Shown piece after piece: positions 47,163 through 56,443 of a DNA stretch of 64,000 nt. The notes beneath the pieces are model-generated. The model was not told where the DNA came from and made no database searches. It worked only from the letters and a program-made list of their open reading frames with translations. Both the position numbers and the translations under genes were made by a program. Every line of letters begins with the position of its first letter. The first letter of the stretch is position 1. Source of the stretch: Terrabacter aerolatus. Its GTDB lineage: Bacteria > Actinomycetota > Actinomycetes > Actinomycetales > Dermatophilaceae. The DNA lies in the NCBI RefSeq assembly GCF_007991735.1, contig NZ_BJYX01000005.1:1-64000 (forward strand), in the 5' to 3' direction.

Positions 47163-47246
47163 GACCGGCGTGATGACCGGCGCGATGACCGGCGTGATGA
47201 CCGGCGCGATGACCGGCGTGATGACCGGCGTGATGATCGGCGTGGA
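47163..47246 (+). repeat. 12-bp tandem repeat, 7 copies, between genes
   Basis: Seven units of gaccggcgtgat, the early ones alternating T and C at one position (a 24-bp higher-order pattern), lie between the DUF5995 and small membrane protein genes. All three forward frames stay open through it; the plus frame ends at 47307 and has no recognised domain. I take it as intergenic. Confidence 0.88.
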
Positions 47247-47334
47247 GCCGACCGCCGTGACGGGACCAAGGCCTCTGACGCCCCCGCAGCGGGCGAGACA
47301 GGCTTGAGGTGAGCAAGGAAAGGAGGTGAAGACG

Positions 47335-47685
47335 ATGTCACAGCTCCTTGAGAAGCAGACGACGAGAACCGAGCAGGGTCTTCCCCGGTTGTTCCGCAAC
47401 CGCACGGTGGACTACACCCTGCTGGTCGTCGGCGCCCTGGTCGCAGCGTTCGGCGCGTACACGTACTTCGTGCCCGCCACGTGGGTCCTCGCAGGCCTGA
47501 CCGAGGCCTGGTACCTCGGCAGCTGGATCGCAGGCGGGGTGCTCCTGACGGCAGGTTTCGGCCTGCTGGGCGCCAGCGTCCGTGACCGGTCCGGCCACTG
47601 GACCGGGGATGCCGTGATGAGCTTCGTGCTCGCCACGCTGAGCCTGGCCGGAGCGGTCACCGCCGCGGTCGTGCTCATCCTCTGA
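47335..47685 (+). CDS. Small three-helix membrane protein
   Basis: A 116-residue protein with a polar N-terminus (about 1-28) and three hydrophobic segments (YTLLVVGALVAAFGAYTYF, YLGSWIAGGVLLTAGFGLL, AVMSFVLATLSLAGAVTAA). AGGAGG at 47321-47326 sits 8 bases before the ATG, an unusually good ribosome site for this window, suggesting high expression. It has its own terminator. I do not recognise the family. Confidence 0.8.
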   Translation: MSQLLEKQTTRTEQGLPRLFRNRTVDYTLLVVGALVAAFGAYTYFVPATWVLAGLTEAWYLGSWIAGGVLLTAGFGLLGASVRDRSGHWTGDAVMSFVLATLSLAGAVTAAVVLIL

Positions 47686-47709
47686 CCACCCGAGAGGGGT
47701 GAGGCCAGA

Positions 47710-47739
47710 TCGAAGCCCCCACGAGGTCGGGGGCTTCGA
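47710..47739. terminator. Hairpin terminator with an 11-bp stem
   Basis: TCGAAGCCCCC pairs with GGGGGCTTCGA around an 8-base loop, 24 bases after the small membrane protein stop and before the stop of the convergent aminotransferase gene. Confidence 0.8.
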
Positions 47740-47757
47740 CGCAGCCGGGGGCCCGGG

Positions 47758-48978
47758 TCAGCGGGCGTGGAAGTCCTCGATCCGATCGATCGCCTCACCG
47801 ACGGCCGTGAGGCCCGCGGCGAAGCTGAGCCGCACCGAGTGCGCGCCGGCACGGTCGTCGAAGTCACCGCCGGGCGTGATGGCCACCCCAGCCTCCTCGA
47901 GCAGGGCTGCGGCGTAGCCGGCGGAGCTGCCCCAGCGGGTGAGCTGCGGGCCGAGGTCCGCCCAGTAGTAGAACGCACCGTCGGGCGGCGCCGCCCGCCC
48001 CCAGCCGAGTCGGGTCGCGTTGTCCAGCAACAGCTTCCGGGTCCGGGCGAACTCGGCGACCGCTTCGTCGCACTCGCGGTACGACTCCTCGACGAAGGCC
48101 GACACGGCGGCATACTGCGCCGGTGCCGGCGGGCACAGCGCGACGTTGCCGGCGAGCGCGTCGACGGGGCGCACGAGGTCCTCGGGCAGCAGCATCCAGC
48201 CGAGGCGCCAGCCGGTCATGCCCCAGTACTTGCTGAACGAGGAGATGACGAGCGAGGTGTCGTCGCTCTCCCAGGCACAGACGCCGCGGGGGTCGGCGGC
48301 ACCGGGCTCGGGATAGGTGACGCCGTGGTAGATCTCGTCGCTGACGAGCCGGACCCCGTGGTCGGCGCACCACCCGGTGATGGCGGCGAGCTCGCCCCGG
48401 TCGACCATCGTCCCCGTGGGGTTGGCGGGCGAGGCGACGATGAGCCCCGCGAGCGCACCAGCCGCCTGCGCGGCGTCGAGCAGCTCGGGCGTCGGCTGGT
48501 AGCGGGTGTCCGGGCCGCAGTCGATCTCGACGACCTCGCAGCCGAGCGACGTGAGGATGTTGCGGTAGGCCGGGTAGCCCGGACGGGCGAGCACCACCCG
48601 GTCGCCCGCCTCGAAGGCCGCGAGGAAGGCGAGGACGAAGCCGCCCGACGAGCCCGTGGTGACGGCGACCCGCGCTGGGTCGACGTCGACGCCGTACCAG
48701 CGGCCGTAGTGGGCCGCGATCTCGGTGCGCAGCTCGCGGATGCCGAGGGCGGAGGTGTAGGTCAGGGCCCGCCCGGACGCGTGGATCCGCGCCGCGGCCT
48801 CCGACACGAGGCTGGGCGCACCCCCCGAGGGCTCTCCCGCGCACAGGGAGACGACGTCGCGACCCCCGGCTCGCAGCACGGCGACCCGGTCGAGCACGTC
48901 CATGACCTCGAAGGGCGCGACCTGCGAGCGCCGGGAGGGCTGGAGGGGTCGCACCGGTCGGGAGCTGGCAGGGGTCAC
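47758..48978 (-). CDS. Class I/II pyridoxal-phosphate aminotransferase
   Basis: A 406-residue fold-type I aminotransferase. The PLP lysine lies in SSFSKYWGMTGWRLGW (about residue 245), with NPTGT and the substrate-binding Arg region near the C-terminus. It resembles AspC/[13 protein letters not shown] enzymes. The start is GTG at 48978. Divergent from the phosphoribosyltransferase gene across a 69-base gap. The amino acid substrate cannot be fixed by eye. Confidence 0.9.
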   Translation of the reverse strand: MTPASSRPVRPLQPSRRSQVAPFEVMDVLDRVAVLRAGGRDVVSLCAGEPSGGAPSLVSEAAARIHASGRALTYTSALGIRELRTEIAAHYGRWYGVDVDPARVAVTTGSSGGFVLAFLAAFEAGDRVVLARPGYPAYRNILTSLGCEVVEIDCGPDTRYQPTPELLDAAQAAGALAGLIVASPANPTGTMVDRGELAAITGWCADHGVRLVSDEIYHGVTYPEPGAADPRGVCAWESDDTSLVISSFSKYWGMTGWRLGWMLLPEDLVRPVDALAGNVALCPPAPAQYAAVSAFVEESYRECDEAVAEFARTRKLLLDNATRLGWGRAAPPDGAFYYWADLGPQLTRWGSSAGYAAALLEEAGVAITPGGDFDDRAGAHSVRLSFAAGLTAVGEAIDRIEDFHAR

Positions 48979-49047
48979 CGCCTCAGTCTGCCCGAACCCT
49001 CGACACCCGAAACACGCCGTTCACGCGACGTGGATAACCTCGTCCGC

Positions 49048-49581
49048 ATGACGATCGCCCACCACGCCGACGCTTCGACCCTCGTGGACAAGGAGGTGCT
49101 GACGTGGGAGGGCTTCGGCACCGCCGTGCGCGAGCTGGCCCAGCTCGTGGCCGACTCGAGCTTCCGGCCGGAGATCCTCGTGGCCGTGGCGCGAGGTGGA
49201 CTGATCCCCGGGGGCGGCCTGTCCTACGCGCTGGGCGTCAAGCTGACCGACGCCATCAACGTCGAGTTCTACACCGACGTCGAGGAGACCCTGCCCGACC
49301 CGGTCCTGCTCGCGCCGCTGCTCGACACCGACAGCATCAAGGGCCGCCGCATCCTCGTCGTCGACGACGTCGCGGACTCGGGGCGCACCCTGGCCCTCGT
49401 GCTCGAGCTGCTCCAGAAGCACGGCGCCGAGGCCCGCAGCGCCGTGATCTACGGCAAGCCGCGCTCGATCGTGGCCCCCGACTACGTGTGGCGCGAGACG
49501 GACCGCTGGATCGTCTTCCCGTGGTCGGCGCAGCCCCCGGTCTCGGGCTCGCAGGTGAGGGCCGACACCGTCGCCGACTGA
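49048..49581 (+). CDS. Phosphoribosyltransferase (purine-type)
   Basis: A 177-residue type I phosphoribosyltransferase. RRILVVDDVADSGRTLALV is the PRPP-binding loop, and ILVAVARGGLIPGGGLSYALG is the N-terminal pyrophosphate-binding stretch seen in xanthine/hypoxanthine enzymes. It would salvage a purine base using PRPP. Length is normal. Confidence 0.88.
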   Translation: MTIAHHADASTLVDKEVLTWEGFGTAVRELAQLVADSSFRPEILVAVARGGLIPGGGLSYALGVKLTDAINVEFYTDVEETLPDPVLLAPLLDTDSIKGRRILVVDDVADSGRTLALVLELLQKHGAEARSAVIYGKPRSIVAPDYVWRETDRWIVFPWSAQPPVSGSQVRADTVAD

Positions 49582-49668
49582 CCGACGGCGAGACGGTGGG
49601 GCGCCGACACGCTGACCGGGCGCCGCGCCGGTGCTAGACAGGGCAGGTCGACTCCGAGAGGACCCGCC

Positions 49669-50736
49669 ATGACAGTGCCGTCGTTCACCTGCAGCCTCGT
49701 CGAGACCTCGCGCCTCACCACCAACGTGTGGTCGTGCGGGCCGGACGACGGCGTCCCGATCCTGCTCGTGCACGGCAACCTCTCGACGGGCGGCTACTGG
49801 CGCTACGTCGCGCAGGCCCTTGCCGAGATCGCCGACGACGTCCGGGTCATCGCACCCGACCTGCGTGGCTTCGGCCGCACCGAGGCGCTCCCGGTCGACG
49901 CGACCCGGGGCCTCGGCGACATGGTCGAGGACGTCCACGCCCTCCTCGACGCGCTCGACCTCGCCGACGAGTGCCGCGTCGTCGCCGCCGGCTGGTCCAT
50001 GGGCGCCGGGGTGCTCGAGCAGCTCATGGTGGAGCACCCCGACGACCTCGCCGGTGTCGTCCTGGTGGCGCCCCTGTCGCCCCACGGCTTCGGCGGGACC
50101 GTCGACGCTGCAGGCACGCCCGCCTTCAGCGACGGCGCGAGCACCGGAGGTGGGGCCGCCAACGCCGAGTTCGTGCGCCGCCTCGCCGAGAAGGACGCCG
50201 GAGACACCGAACCGCAGAGCAGCCCCCGCGTCGTCATGCGCACCTTCTACGGACCGGGCGCCAACGCCGAGAACGTCGACGAGGACTTCCTCGTCGACGA
50301 GCTGCTCCTGACCCGGACCGGCGACGACTTCTACCCCGGTGACTCGACGCCGTCGGAGAACTGGCCGGGCGTGGCCCCCGGCACCCGCGGCGTGCTCAAC
50401 ACGATGGCGCCGACCCACTTCGACGCGACCGGCATCGTCGACCTCGAGCGCAAACCGCCGGTGACCTGGGTGCACGGCACCGCCGACCAGGTCGTCAGCG
50501 ACACCTCGCTCTTCGACCTCGCGACCCTCGGCTCCCTCGGCGCGGTCCCGGGCTGGCCGGGCATCGACGTGCTCCCGTCCCAACCGATGGTGACCCAGAT
50601 GCGGGCGGTCCTCAGGCGCTACGCGGCGGCGGGCGGCGCGACCCGGGAGGTGGCCCTCGAAGGGGTGGGACACGGCATACCCCTGGAGGTACCGGGGACG
50701 CTCGCCCGCGAGATCGAGTCGCTCATCACCGACTGA
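49669..50736 (+). CDS. Alpha/beta hydrolase
   Basis: A 355-residue alpha/beta fold hydrolase. LLVHGNLSTGGYWR (oxyanion region), AAGWSMGAGVLEQL (nucleophile Ser) and GVGHGIPLEVP (catalytic His) are all present; the acid residue is probably the Asp in GTADQVV. No signal peptide. Between the phosphoribosyltransferase and the LLM gene, with an 87-base gap upstream. Possibly an esterase, lactonase or haloalkane-type enzyme; the substrate is unknown. Confidence 0.88.
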   Translation: MTVPSFTCSLVETSRLTTNVWSCGPDDGVPILLVHGNLSTGGYWRYVAQALAEIADDVRVIAPDLRGFGRTEALPVDATRGLGDMVEDVHALLDALDLADECRVVAAGWSMGAGVLEQLMVEHPDDLAGVVLVAPLSPHGFGGTVDAAGTPAFSDGASTGGGAANAEFVRRLAEKDAGDTEPQSSPRVVMRTFYGPGANAENVDEDFLVDELLLTRTGDDFYPGDSTPSENWPGVAPGTRGVLNTMAPTHFDATGIVDLERKPPVTWVHGTADQVVSDTSLFDLATLGSLGAVPGWPGIDVLPSQPMVTQMRAVLRRYAAAGGATREVALEGVGHGIPLEVPGTLAREIESLITD

Positions 50737-50765
50737 TCCCAGCCGACGGTCGTAGGGTGCGAACC

Positions 50766-51638
50766 ATGGACCTCGGACTGCACATCGCCAACTTCACCTG
50801 GAGCGGCGGCTCCTCCACCTTCGTCGACGACTTCCGACGCACCGCGAAGACCGCGGAGGACGTCGGCTTCGCCAAGCTCTCCGTCATGGACCACGTCTGG
50901 CAGATCGGCATGATCGGGCCGCCCGAGCACGAGATGCTCGAGGCCTACACGGCGCTCGGCTACCTTGCCGCGGTCACCGAGCGCGTCCAGCTGCTCGCCT
51001 GGGTCACGGCCGCCGTCTACCGCGAGCCGGGCCTGCTCGCCAAGGAGGTCACCACCCTCGACGTGCTCTCCGGGGGCCGGGCCATGCTCGGGATCGGCGC
51101 CGCGTGGAACGAGGAGGAGTCCGTCGGGCTGGGCCTGCCCTTCCCCGGCACCGCCGAGCGCTTCGAGCGCCTCGAGGAGACCCTGCAGATCTGCCTGCAG
51201 ATGTGGAGCGACGACGACGGGCCGTATGCCGGCAAGCACTACCAGCTCGGCCGCACCCTCAACTCCCCGCAGTCCGTCCAGCGCCCGCACCCGCCGATCC
51301 TCATCGGCGGCGGTGGCGAGAAGAAGACGCTGCGCCTCGTCGCGCAGTACGCCCAGGCCTGCAACCTCTTCGACAGCCCCGACCTCGCGCACAAGCTCGA
51401 GGTGCTCCGCGGCCACTGTGAGACCCTCGGCCGCGACTACGACGAGATCGAGAAGACCGTCATGGGTCCCATCGACCCCGGCCCCAACGGCGAGAACGTC
51501 GACGCCACCCTCGAGCACCTGCGCGACCTCGCCGGTCTCGGCGTGACGCACGTGCAGATGGGCGTCGGCGACGGGTCGAAGACCGACGTGCTCGAGCTCA
51601 TCGGCGAGCGGATCATCCCCGAGGCCGCCAAGCTCTGA
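50766..51638 (+). CDS. LLM class F420-type oxidoreductase
   Basis: A 290-residue luciferase-like protein (MDLGLHIANFTWSGG, GFAKLSVMDHVWQIG, LLAWVTAAVYREPGLLAK, SGGRAMLGIGAAWNEEE). The pattern matches the TIGR03560-type group of F420-dependent enzymes in mycolata and related actinobacteria. The ATG at 50766 is used over the GTG at 50757. A strong terminator follows. Substrate unknown. Confidence 0.9.
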   Translation: MDLGLHIANFTWSGGSSTFVDDFRRTAKTAEDVGFAKLSVMDHVWQIGMIGPPEHEMLEAYTALGYLAAVTERVQLLAWVTAAVYREPGLLAKEVTTLDVLSGGRAMLGIGAAWNEEESVGLGLPFPGTAERFERLEETLQICLQMWSDDDGPYAGKHYQLGRTLNSPQSVQRPHPPILIGGGGEKKTLRLVAQYAQACNLFDSPDLAHKLEVLRGHCETLGRDYDEIEKTVMGPIDPGPNGENVDATLEHLRDLAGLGVTHVQMGVGDGSKTDVLELIGERIIPEAAKL

Positions 51639-51650
51639 GCCGCCCGCTGC

Positions 51651-51682
51651 CGTCCCCGACCGACGACCGTCGGTCGGGGACG
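51651..51682. terminator. Bidirectional hairpin with a 14-bp perfect stem
   Basis: CGTCCCCGACCGAC pairs with GTCGGTCGGGGACG around a four-base loop, 12 bases after the LLM stop and facing the convergent ABC permease gene. Confidence 0.85.
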
Positions 51683-51770
51683 ACTGCCGTCGCCGCGTGT
51701 CTCCGCGGCGTGTCGCGGTCTCGCGTCGACCAACGGTCGTTCGTCGGCGACGAGGGCGTATGCCGGGTGG

Positions 51771-52745
51771 CTAGCTGAGGATGTCGCTGCGGCGGAAGCG
51801 GCGGTAGGCGAGCATCGTGAAGGCCACGGCCCAGACGAGCGACCACAGCGCGCCGTGGACCATGTCGGTCCAGTCCGGCGACACGGCCAGGGCGTCCTGC
51901 CAGGCCCGGGAGTAGTGACCGGGGAAGGCGTTGCGGTAGGGGTCGAGCGCGTCGAGCTGGTCGAGGATGTTGAACAGGATGCTGACGAGCACCGCGCCCC
52001 CGACCGCCGCGAGCGGGGCGTCCGAACGCGTCCCGATCCAGAAGGCGATGGCCGCGATGGGCAGCAGCGTCACGAAGATGTAGGCCATCGCGAGCGCGAG
52101 CCGGGGCAGGAACTGGCCCCACGTGAGGTTCTCGCCGAGCGGGTTGGTCAGCGGGTCCCACCCGTAGGCGATGCCGCCGACGAGCAGCCCCCAGGCCGGC
52201 AGGAGGATCGTCGCGAGCAGGGTCGAGGCGATGCCGATGGCGAGCTTGCTCGTGAGCAGGCGGGCCCGCTGCACGGGTGCGACGAGCAGGTAGCGCAGGG
52301 AGGACCACGACGCCTCGGACGGCACCGCGTCGCCGCAGAAGAGGGCGGCGAGCAGCACGAGCAGCAGCTCGGAGGCGAGGAAGACGAGCACGAGGCTGAA
52401 GTTGGCCGCGCCGCTCTGGGCCAGGTCGAAGATCCGTGTCGAGGCGCCACCGCGGCTGTTGCTCGAGCGCTGCCCGAAGGCGAAGGAGCCGACGAGGACG
52501 AGCGGCAGCGCGAGGAGCAGGCCGAAGGCCCACAGGGTGCGCCGCCGTCCCCACTGCCGGCGCAGCTCGGACCGCCACGACAGGGGGTCGCGCACCTGGC
52601 GCAGCTCGCTGCTCGAGCCGGCCGGGGCCGGCTCGATGACGTCGAGCAGCGCCTCGCCCGGCGCATGCCCGGTCGAGTGCTCGGTCGAGTGCTCGGTCGC
52701 GTGCTCGGGCGCCTCGGCTCCCGGGAGTCGGGGGGTCTGGCTCAT
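51771..52745 (-). CDS. ABC-2-type transporter permease
   Basis: A 324-residue protein. A polar N-terminus (about 1-65) precedes six membrane helices with an ABC-2-like arrangement (LLLALPLVLVGSFAFG, then PSEASWSSLRYLLVAPVQRARLLTSK typical of permeases that pair with CcmA-type ATPases). The N-terminus contains a repeated Glu-His-Ser/Ala-Thr tetrapeptide from a 12-bp repeat. The start ATG overlaps the stop of the hydrolase-ATPase fusion gene by 4 bp, so the two form one transporter. Confidence 0.88.
   Translation of the reverse strand: MSQTPRLPGAEAPEHATEHSTEHSTGHAPGEALLDVIEPAPAGSSSELRQVRDPLSWRSELRRQWGRRRTLWAFGLLLALPLVLVGSFAFGQRSSNSRGGASTRIFDLAQSGAANFSLVLVFLASELLLVLLAALFCGDAVPSEASWSSLRYLLVAPVQRARLLTSKLAIGIASTLLATILLPAWGLLVGGIAYGWDPLTNPLGENLTWGQFLPRLALAMAYIFVTLLPIAAIAFWIGTRSDAPLAAVGGAVLVSILFNILDQLDALDPYRNAFPGHYSRAWQDALAVSPDWTDMVHGALWSLVWAVAFTMLAYRRFRRSDILS
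52671..52706 (-). repeat. 12-bp tandem repeat, 3 copies
   Basis: Three units of ggtcgagtgctc (third imperfect) encode Glu-His-Ser-Thr-type tetrapeptides at the permease N-terminus. A very similar tetrapeptide repeat occurs in the copper monooxygenase gene at 62456-62515. Confidence 0.85.
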
Positions 52746-55654
52746 CGCGCCCTCACCTGCCTCAGTCGTTCGACGAGGGACGCGCCCTCATCCCCGGGCT
52801 CGGCCGCCGCGCCGGGGGCGGAGGCCGAGGAGATGACCCCGAGGAAGACCTCCTCGAGGTGACGGCGGCTGCTGACCCCGATGACCGGCAGGCCGGCCGT
52901 CACGGCGGCCGCGACGACCTCGGCGCGGCCGCGGTCGGCCACGACGACGATTCGGGTCGGGGTGTCGACGCGCACCTCGGTGACGCCGGCCGAGGCCTCG
53001 AGGGCGTGCACGCCCGCGCTGACCACGTCGTGGTCGAGGTGCTCGGGCAGGTCGAGGATCGTCGTGTCGTCGCTGTCGACGAGCTCGGCGACGGGTCCCT
53101 GGGTGACGACGCGACCGGCGTGCATGACGACGACGTGGGTGCACGTCATCTCGACCTCGGCGAGCAGGTGGCTCGACACGACGACGGTGCGCCCGGTCTC
53201 GGCGTAGCGGCGCAGGATCGGTCGCATGGCGGCGATCTGGGGCGGGTCCAGCCCGTTGGTCGGCTCGTCGAGGATGAGCAGCTCGGGCAGCCCGAGCATG
53301 GCCTGGGCGATGCCGAGGCGCTGGCGCATGCCCTGGCTGTAGGACTTGACCGGCCGGTCGACCGCCCCGCCGAGGGCCGCGACGTCGAGAGCCTCGTCGA
53401 AGTGGGCGTCCTCGGGCGCACGGCCCGTCGCCGACCAGTAGGCCTCGAGGTTCTGGCGGCCGGTGAGGTGCGGCAGGAAGCCCGGGCCCTCGATGAGGGC
53501 GCCGACCCGGCCGAGCACGCGGGAGCCGGCGGAGACGGGCTCGCCGAGCACGTGGACGCTCCCCGCGTCGGCGGAGATGAGGCCCATGACCATGCGCATC
53601 GTCGTCGTCTTGCCGGCGCCGTTGGGGCCGAGCAGTCCGACGACCTGGCCCTTCTCGGCCCGCCAGGTCACGTCGTCGACGGCACGGTGGCCGTCGGCAT
53701 ACGTCTTGACGAGCCCTTCGACGACGAGCGGGACGTCCGCGAGGTCGGGGCGCGCCGGCAGGTGCAGGCGGCGCCGGCGGCGGACGGCCCAGCCGCCGAG
53801 CGCCGCGAGGAGCAGGACCACGAGCGCGCCGGAGGCGAGCAGGGTCTCGGTGTCGAGACCGCCGGCACCGGCCCCGCTGACCGCGGTGCCGGTCGCGACG
53901 GGCAGCGTCAGGGCCGACGCGCCGGAGATCCGGATGGAGCTCGGGGTGCGCGAGTTGGAGTAGGTGGACTCGGTGCTCGTCAGCAGCACGCGCCACCGGG
54001 TGCCGGCCGGCATGTCGTAGGTCGCGCCGGGGAGCGAGATCGTCACCGGCGTCGGACGGCCGGGCGTCACCGTGAGCCGGACGGGCGCGACGAGCGGGTT
54101 CGTCAGGGTCACGGATCCCCCGGTGACCCGCCACACCGAGGCGAAGAGCGTGACGTCGGGGCTGTCGGACGTGACGGTGAGGCGCATCGTGGGCGACCCG
54201 ACGACCGTCGCGGCGGCGGCGGACGGCTCGGTGTCGAGGGCCGTCGACTGACCCGGGAGCGCCGCGATCTGGTAGGTCGACAGGCTGATCCCGAGCGCGG
54301 CGAGACCGGGCACCGCGATGAGCGACGCCGGCTGTCCGCCGGGCGGGTGCAGCAGCGCGCCCGAGGTCGTCGCCAGCGGCAGCTGGCGCGTCTGGAGGGG
54401 CGCCCCCGACAGGCCGGGGTATGCCGTGAGGGTGTGCAGCGTCGTGGGCTGACCCGGGCGGCCGGCCGGGGTGCCGTAGGTGAAAGCCGCTGTGGGCAGG
54501 GCGGATTCGCTCCTGCTCGCGGACGGCTTGTCGCGCACGTAGTGGTCGAGCCACGTGTAGGAGGCGTCGAGCTCCTCCGTCTCGTGCGTGCTGGCCGCGT
54601 CATGGCCGCCGTCGCTCCACCGGACGGCATACGGCGTGCCGCTGGCCGCGAGGGCCGACGCGTTGGCGTCGGCCTGGTCGAGACCGAAGAGCGAGTCGCC
54701 GACGCCCTGGACGAGGAGGGTCGGCGCCGTGACCGCGCTCATCGTGGCCTTGGGGCTGTGCGCCCGCAGGATCGCGGTCAGCTGCGGTGAGGCGGCGCCG
54801 GTCTCGGAGGCCTGGACGAAGAGGCGGCAGATCGTCGGGTCGAACCGGCCGCACCGGGCCGCGCTCGCGTCAGCCGCCGACTGGGCCGCCCCGGCCTGCG
54901 CGCCGCCGTCCTGCCCGCCGGCACTCCGGCCGCTGCCCCGCAGGGCCGAGAGGAAGAAGTTCGTGGCCCAGACCTGCTTGAAGGGACCGGCGACGTCGAT
55001 CGGGGAGCGACCGGCGGCGGTCGTCGGCGCCCGGGTGAGCGCAGCCTGGGGGAAGAAGGCGTCGGCCAGGTCGTTCCACGTGACCGCCGAGACGACCCCG
55101 TCGACCCGCCGGTCGGCGCCGGCGAGCATGAGCCCGAGCGCCCCGCCGTAGGAGGCACCCATGACCCCGGCCCGTGGGTCGCCCGGGGCGTCGAGCTCGA
55201 CGTCGGGCCGCGTGGCCGCGAGGTCGAGCAGCCTCCGGGCGTCGGCGATCTCGTAGGCGGGGTCGTTGAGGTGGATGCGTCCGCCGGAGGCGCCGTGGCC
55301 TCGGGCGCTCCACGCGATGACGACGTAGCCGCGGTCGTGCAGGTCGTTGGCCTGGCTCGTGACGGAGTCCTTGGTGCCGCCGAAACCGTGGGCCAGCAGC
55401 ACGACCGGGTGCCTGCCGCTCGTCTGCGGCCAGATCGAGACGTCGAGGCGGACCGGGGTGCCGTCGGGTTCGGCGCCGACGGGGACCATGCTCGCCTGGG
55501 GAGTCACCGGGTCGGCGGCCGGCTGGAGGGCCGGCTGGACGGCCGGTCGGGCGGCCGGTGGCGGGGCCGCGAGCGCCGTGGCCGGCGGCGCGACCGACAT
55601 CGCCAGGCTCGAGCCGACGACGAGCGCGGCGAGGAAGGAGGCCCGGACCGACAT
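52742..55654 (-). CDS. Secreted alpha/beta hydrolase fused to an ABC ATPase
   Basis: A 970-residue fusion. A signal segment (about 5-30) is followed by a hydrolase domain (about 60-620) with HGFGGTKDS, the nucleophile Ser in GASYGGALG and a His in WSDGGHDAAS, similar to S15/CocE-type peptidases. A membrane helix (about 632-653, then RRRRR) precedes an ABC ATPase (about 668-970) with Walker A GPNGAGKTT, signature YSQGM, Walker B LLILDEPTNGLDP and H-loop SSHLL. The hydrolase would face outside and the ATPase inside. The ATG at 55654 is preferred to the GTG at 55660. The ABC permease follows with a 4-bp overlap. Confidence 0.9.
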   Translation of the reverse strand: MSVRASFLAALVVGSSLAMSVAPPATALAAPPPAARPAVQPALQPAADPVTPQASMVPVGAEPDGTPVRLDVSIWPQTSGRHPVVLLAHGFGGTKDSVTSQANDLHDRGYVVIAWSARGHGASGGRIHLNDPAYEIADARRLLDLAATRPDVELDAPGDPRAGVMGASYGGALGLMLAGADRRVDGVVSAVTWNDLADAFFPQAALTRAPTTAAGRSPIDVAGPFKQVWATNFFLSALRGSGRSAGGQDGGAQAGAAQSAADASAARCGRFDPTICRLFVQASETGAASPQLTAILRAHSPKATMSAVTAPTLLVQGVGDSLFGLDQADANASALAASGTPYAVRWSDGGHDAASTHETEELDASYTWLDHYVRDKPSASRSESALPTAAFTYGTPAGRPGQPTTLHTLTAYPGLSGAPLQTRQLPLATTSGALLHPPGGQPASLIAVPGLAALGISLSTYQIAALPGQSTALDTEPSAAAATVVGSPTMRLTVTSDSPDVTLFASVWRVTGGSVTLTNPLVAPVRLTVTPGRPTPVTISLPGATYDMPAGTRWRVLLTSTESTYSNSRTPSSIRISGASALTLPVATGTAVSGAGAGGLDTETLLASGALVVLLLAALGGWAVRRRRRLHLPARPDLADVPLVVEGLVKTYADGHRAVDDVTWRAEKGQVVGLLGPNGAGKTTTMRMVMGLISADAGSVHVLGEPVSAGSRVLGRVGALIEGPGFLPHLTGRQNLEAYWSATGRAPEDAHFDEALDVAALGGAVDRPVKSYSQGMRQRLGIAQAMLGLPELLILDEPTNGLDPPQIAAMRPILRRYAETGRTVVVSSHLLAEVEMTCTHVVVMHAGRVVTQGPVAELVDSDDTTILDLPEHLDHDVVSAGVHALEASAGVTEVRVDTPTRIVVVADRGRAEVVAAAVTAGLPVIGVSSRRHLEEVFLGVISSASAPGAAAEPGDEGASLVERLRQVRAR

Positions 55655-55705
55655 GCCCACATCACACCACGGGGTCGGCGTCGGACCGTCACCGCGTGTC
55701 CAGCC

Positions 55706-55963
55706 TCAGTCGCGCGTGGCCCGCTTCTCGAGGAGGTAGGCCACGACGATGCAGACGACGAGCACCATGGCCGGAGGGAGGAACCGGGCCGCTCCCTCGA
55801 GCCGCAGCCAGGCGTAGGGCGCCACCGAGAACTCGAAGAGCGACAGGTCGAGCAGGTAGCGCACGATCGGCAGCACCCCGAAGAGGAGCCCGACGACGCC
55901 GACGAGGTTGATGACGAAGCGTGTGCGGGCGCCGGTGTCGTCCGGCTGATGGGGCTGCGTCAC
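55706..55963 (-). CDS. Small two-helix membrane protein
   Basis: An 85-residue protein with two membrane segments ([19 protein letters not shown] and [18 protein letters not shown]) and a charged tail. The GTG at 55963 is preferred since AGGAG lies 5 bases upstream; a GTG at 55969 sits directly on that site. It begins 2 bases after the stop of the ankyrin gene, so the two are likely co-transcribed. Family unknown. Confidence 0.7.
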   Translation of the reverse strand: MTQPHQPDDTGARTRFVINLVGVVGLLFGVLPIVRYLLDLSLFEFSVAPYAWLRLEGAARFLPPAMVLVVCIVVAYLLEKRATRD

Positions 55964-55965
55964 GG

Positions 55966-56364
55966 TCACTCCTGCCCGTCGACGAGGTGCTGCTGGCCGA
56001 AGAGCCGGGCGGTCTCGCGAGCGGTGGGCGAGCCGGCGTCGAGGTCGGCTCCCGCGGCGACGAGGGCGCGGACGACCTCGTCCTCGCCCTTGAACATCGC
56101 CCCGGCGACCGGCGACTGGTCGCGGTCGTTGCGACGGTCGACGTCGGCGCCCCGGGCCACGAGGGCCGTGACCGTCTCGAGGTGGCCGTGGTAGGCCGCG
56201 AGCATGAGCAGGGTGTTGCCCGCCGGGTCCGGCAGGTCGACGGGGAAGCCGTGGTCGAGGAACGGGACGAGGTCGTCCGTGCGCCCGGCACGGGCCAGGT
56301 CCATGGTGACGGAGACGATCTGCTCCTGCTCCTGCTGTCGGGTGGTCGGCGACGGCTCGCTCAT
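55966..56364 (-). CDS. Ankyrin repeat protein
   Basis: A 132-residue soluble protein made mostly of about three ankyrin repeats ([56 protein letters not shown]). Such proteins bind other proteins. It precedes the small two-helix membrane protein, which may be a partner, though that is inference. Confidence 0.88.
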   Translation of the reverse strand: MSEPSPTTRQQEQEQIVSVTMDLARAGRTDDLVPFLDHGFPVDLPDPAGNTLLMLAAYHGHLETVTALVARGADVDRRNDRDQSPVAGAMFKGEDEVVRALVAAGADLDAGSPTARETARLFGQQHLVDGQE

Positions 56365-56416
56365 GGCACCAACCTACGGGTCCGGTCAGGCTGCTCGGCG
56401 ACGGCCGGCGCCCGGG

Positions 56417-56443
56417 GCGCACCGGGCGCACCGGGCGCACCGG
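56417..56443 (+). repeat. 9-bp tandem repeat, 3 copies
   Basis: Three exact units of gcgcaccgg, plus a partial fourth, lie in the gap between the ankyrin and tpx genes. It is short and could be chance in GC-rich sequence. Confidence 0.75.

Noticed and set aside
49021-50673. A 550-codon minus-strand frame opposite the phosphoribosyltransferase and hydrolase genes
   Set aside because: The plus strand has clear PRPP-loop and nucleophile-elbow motifs; the minus frame has none.
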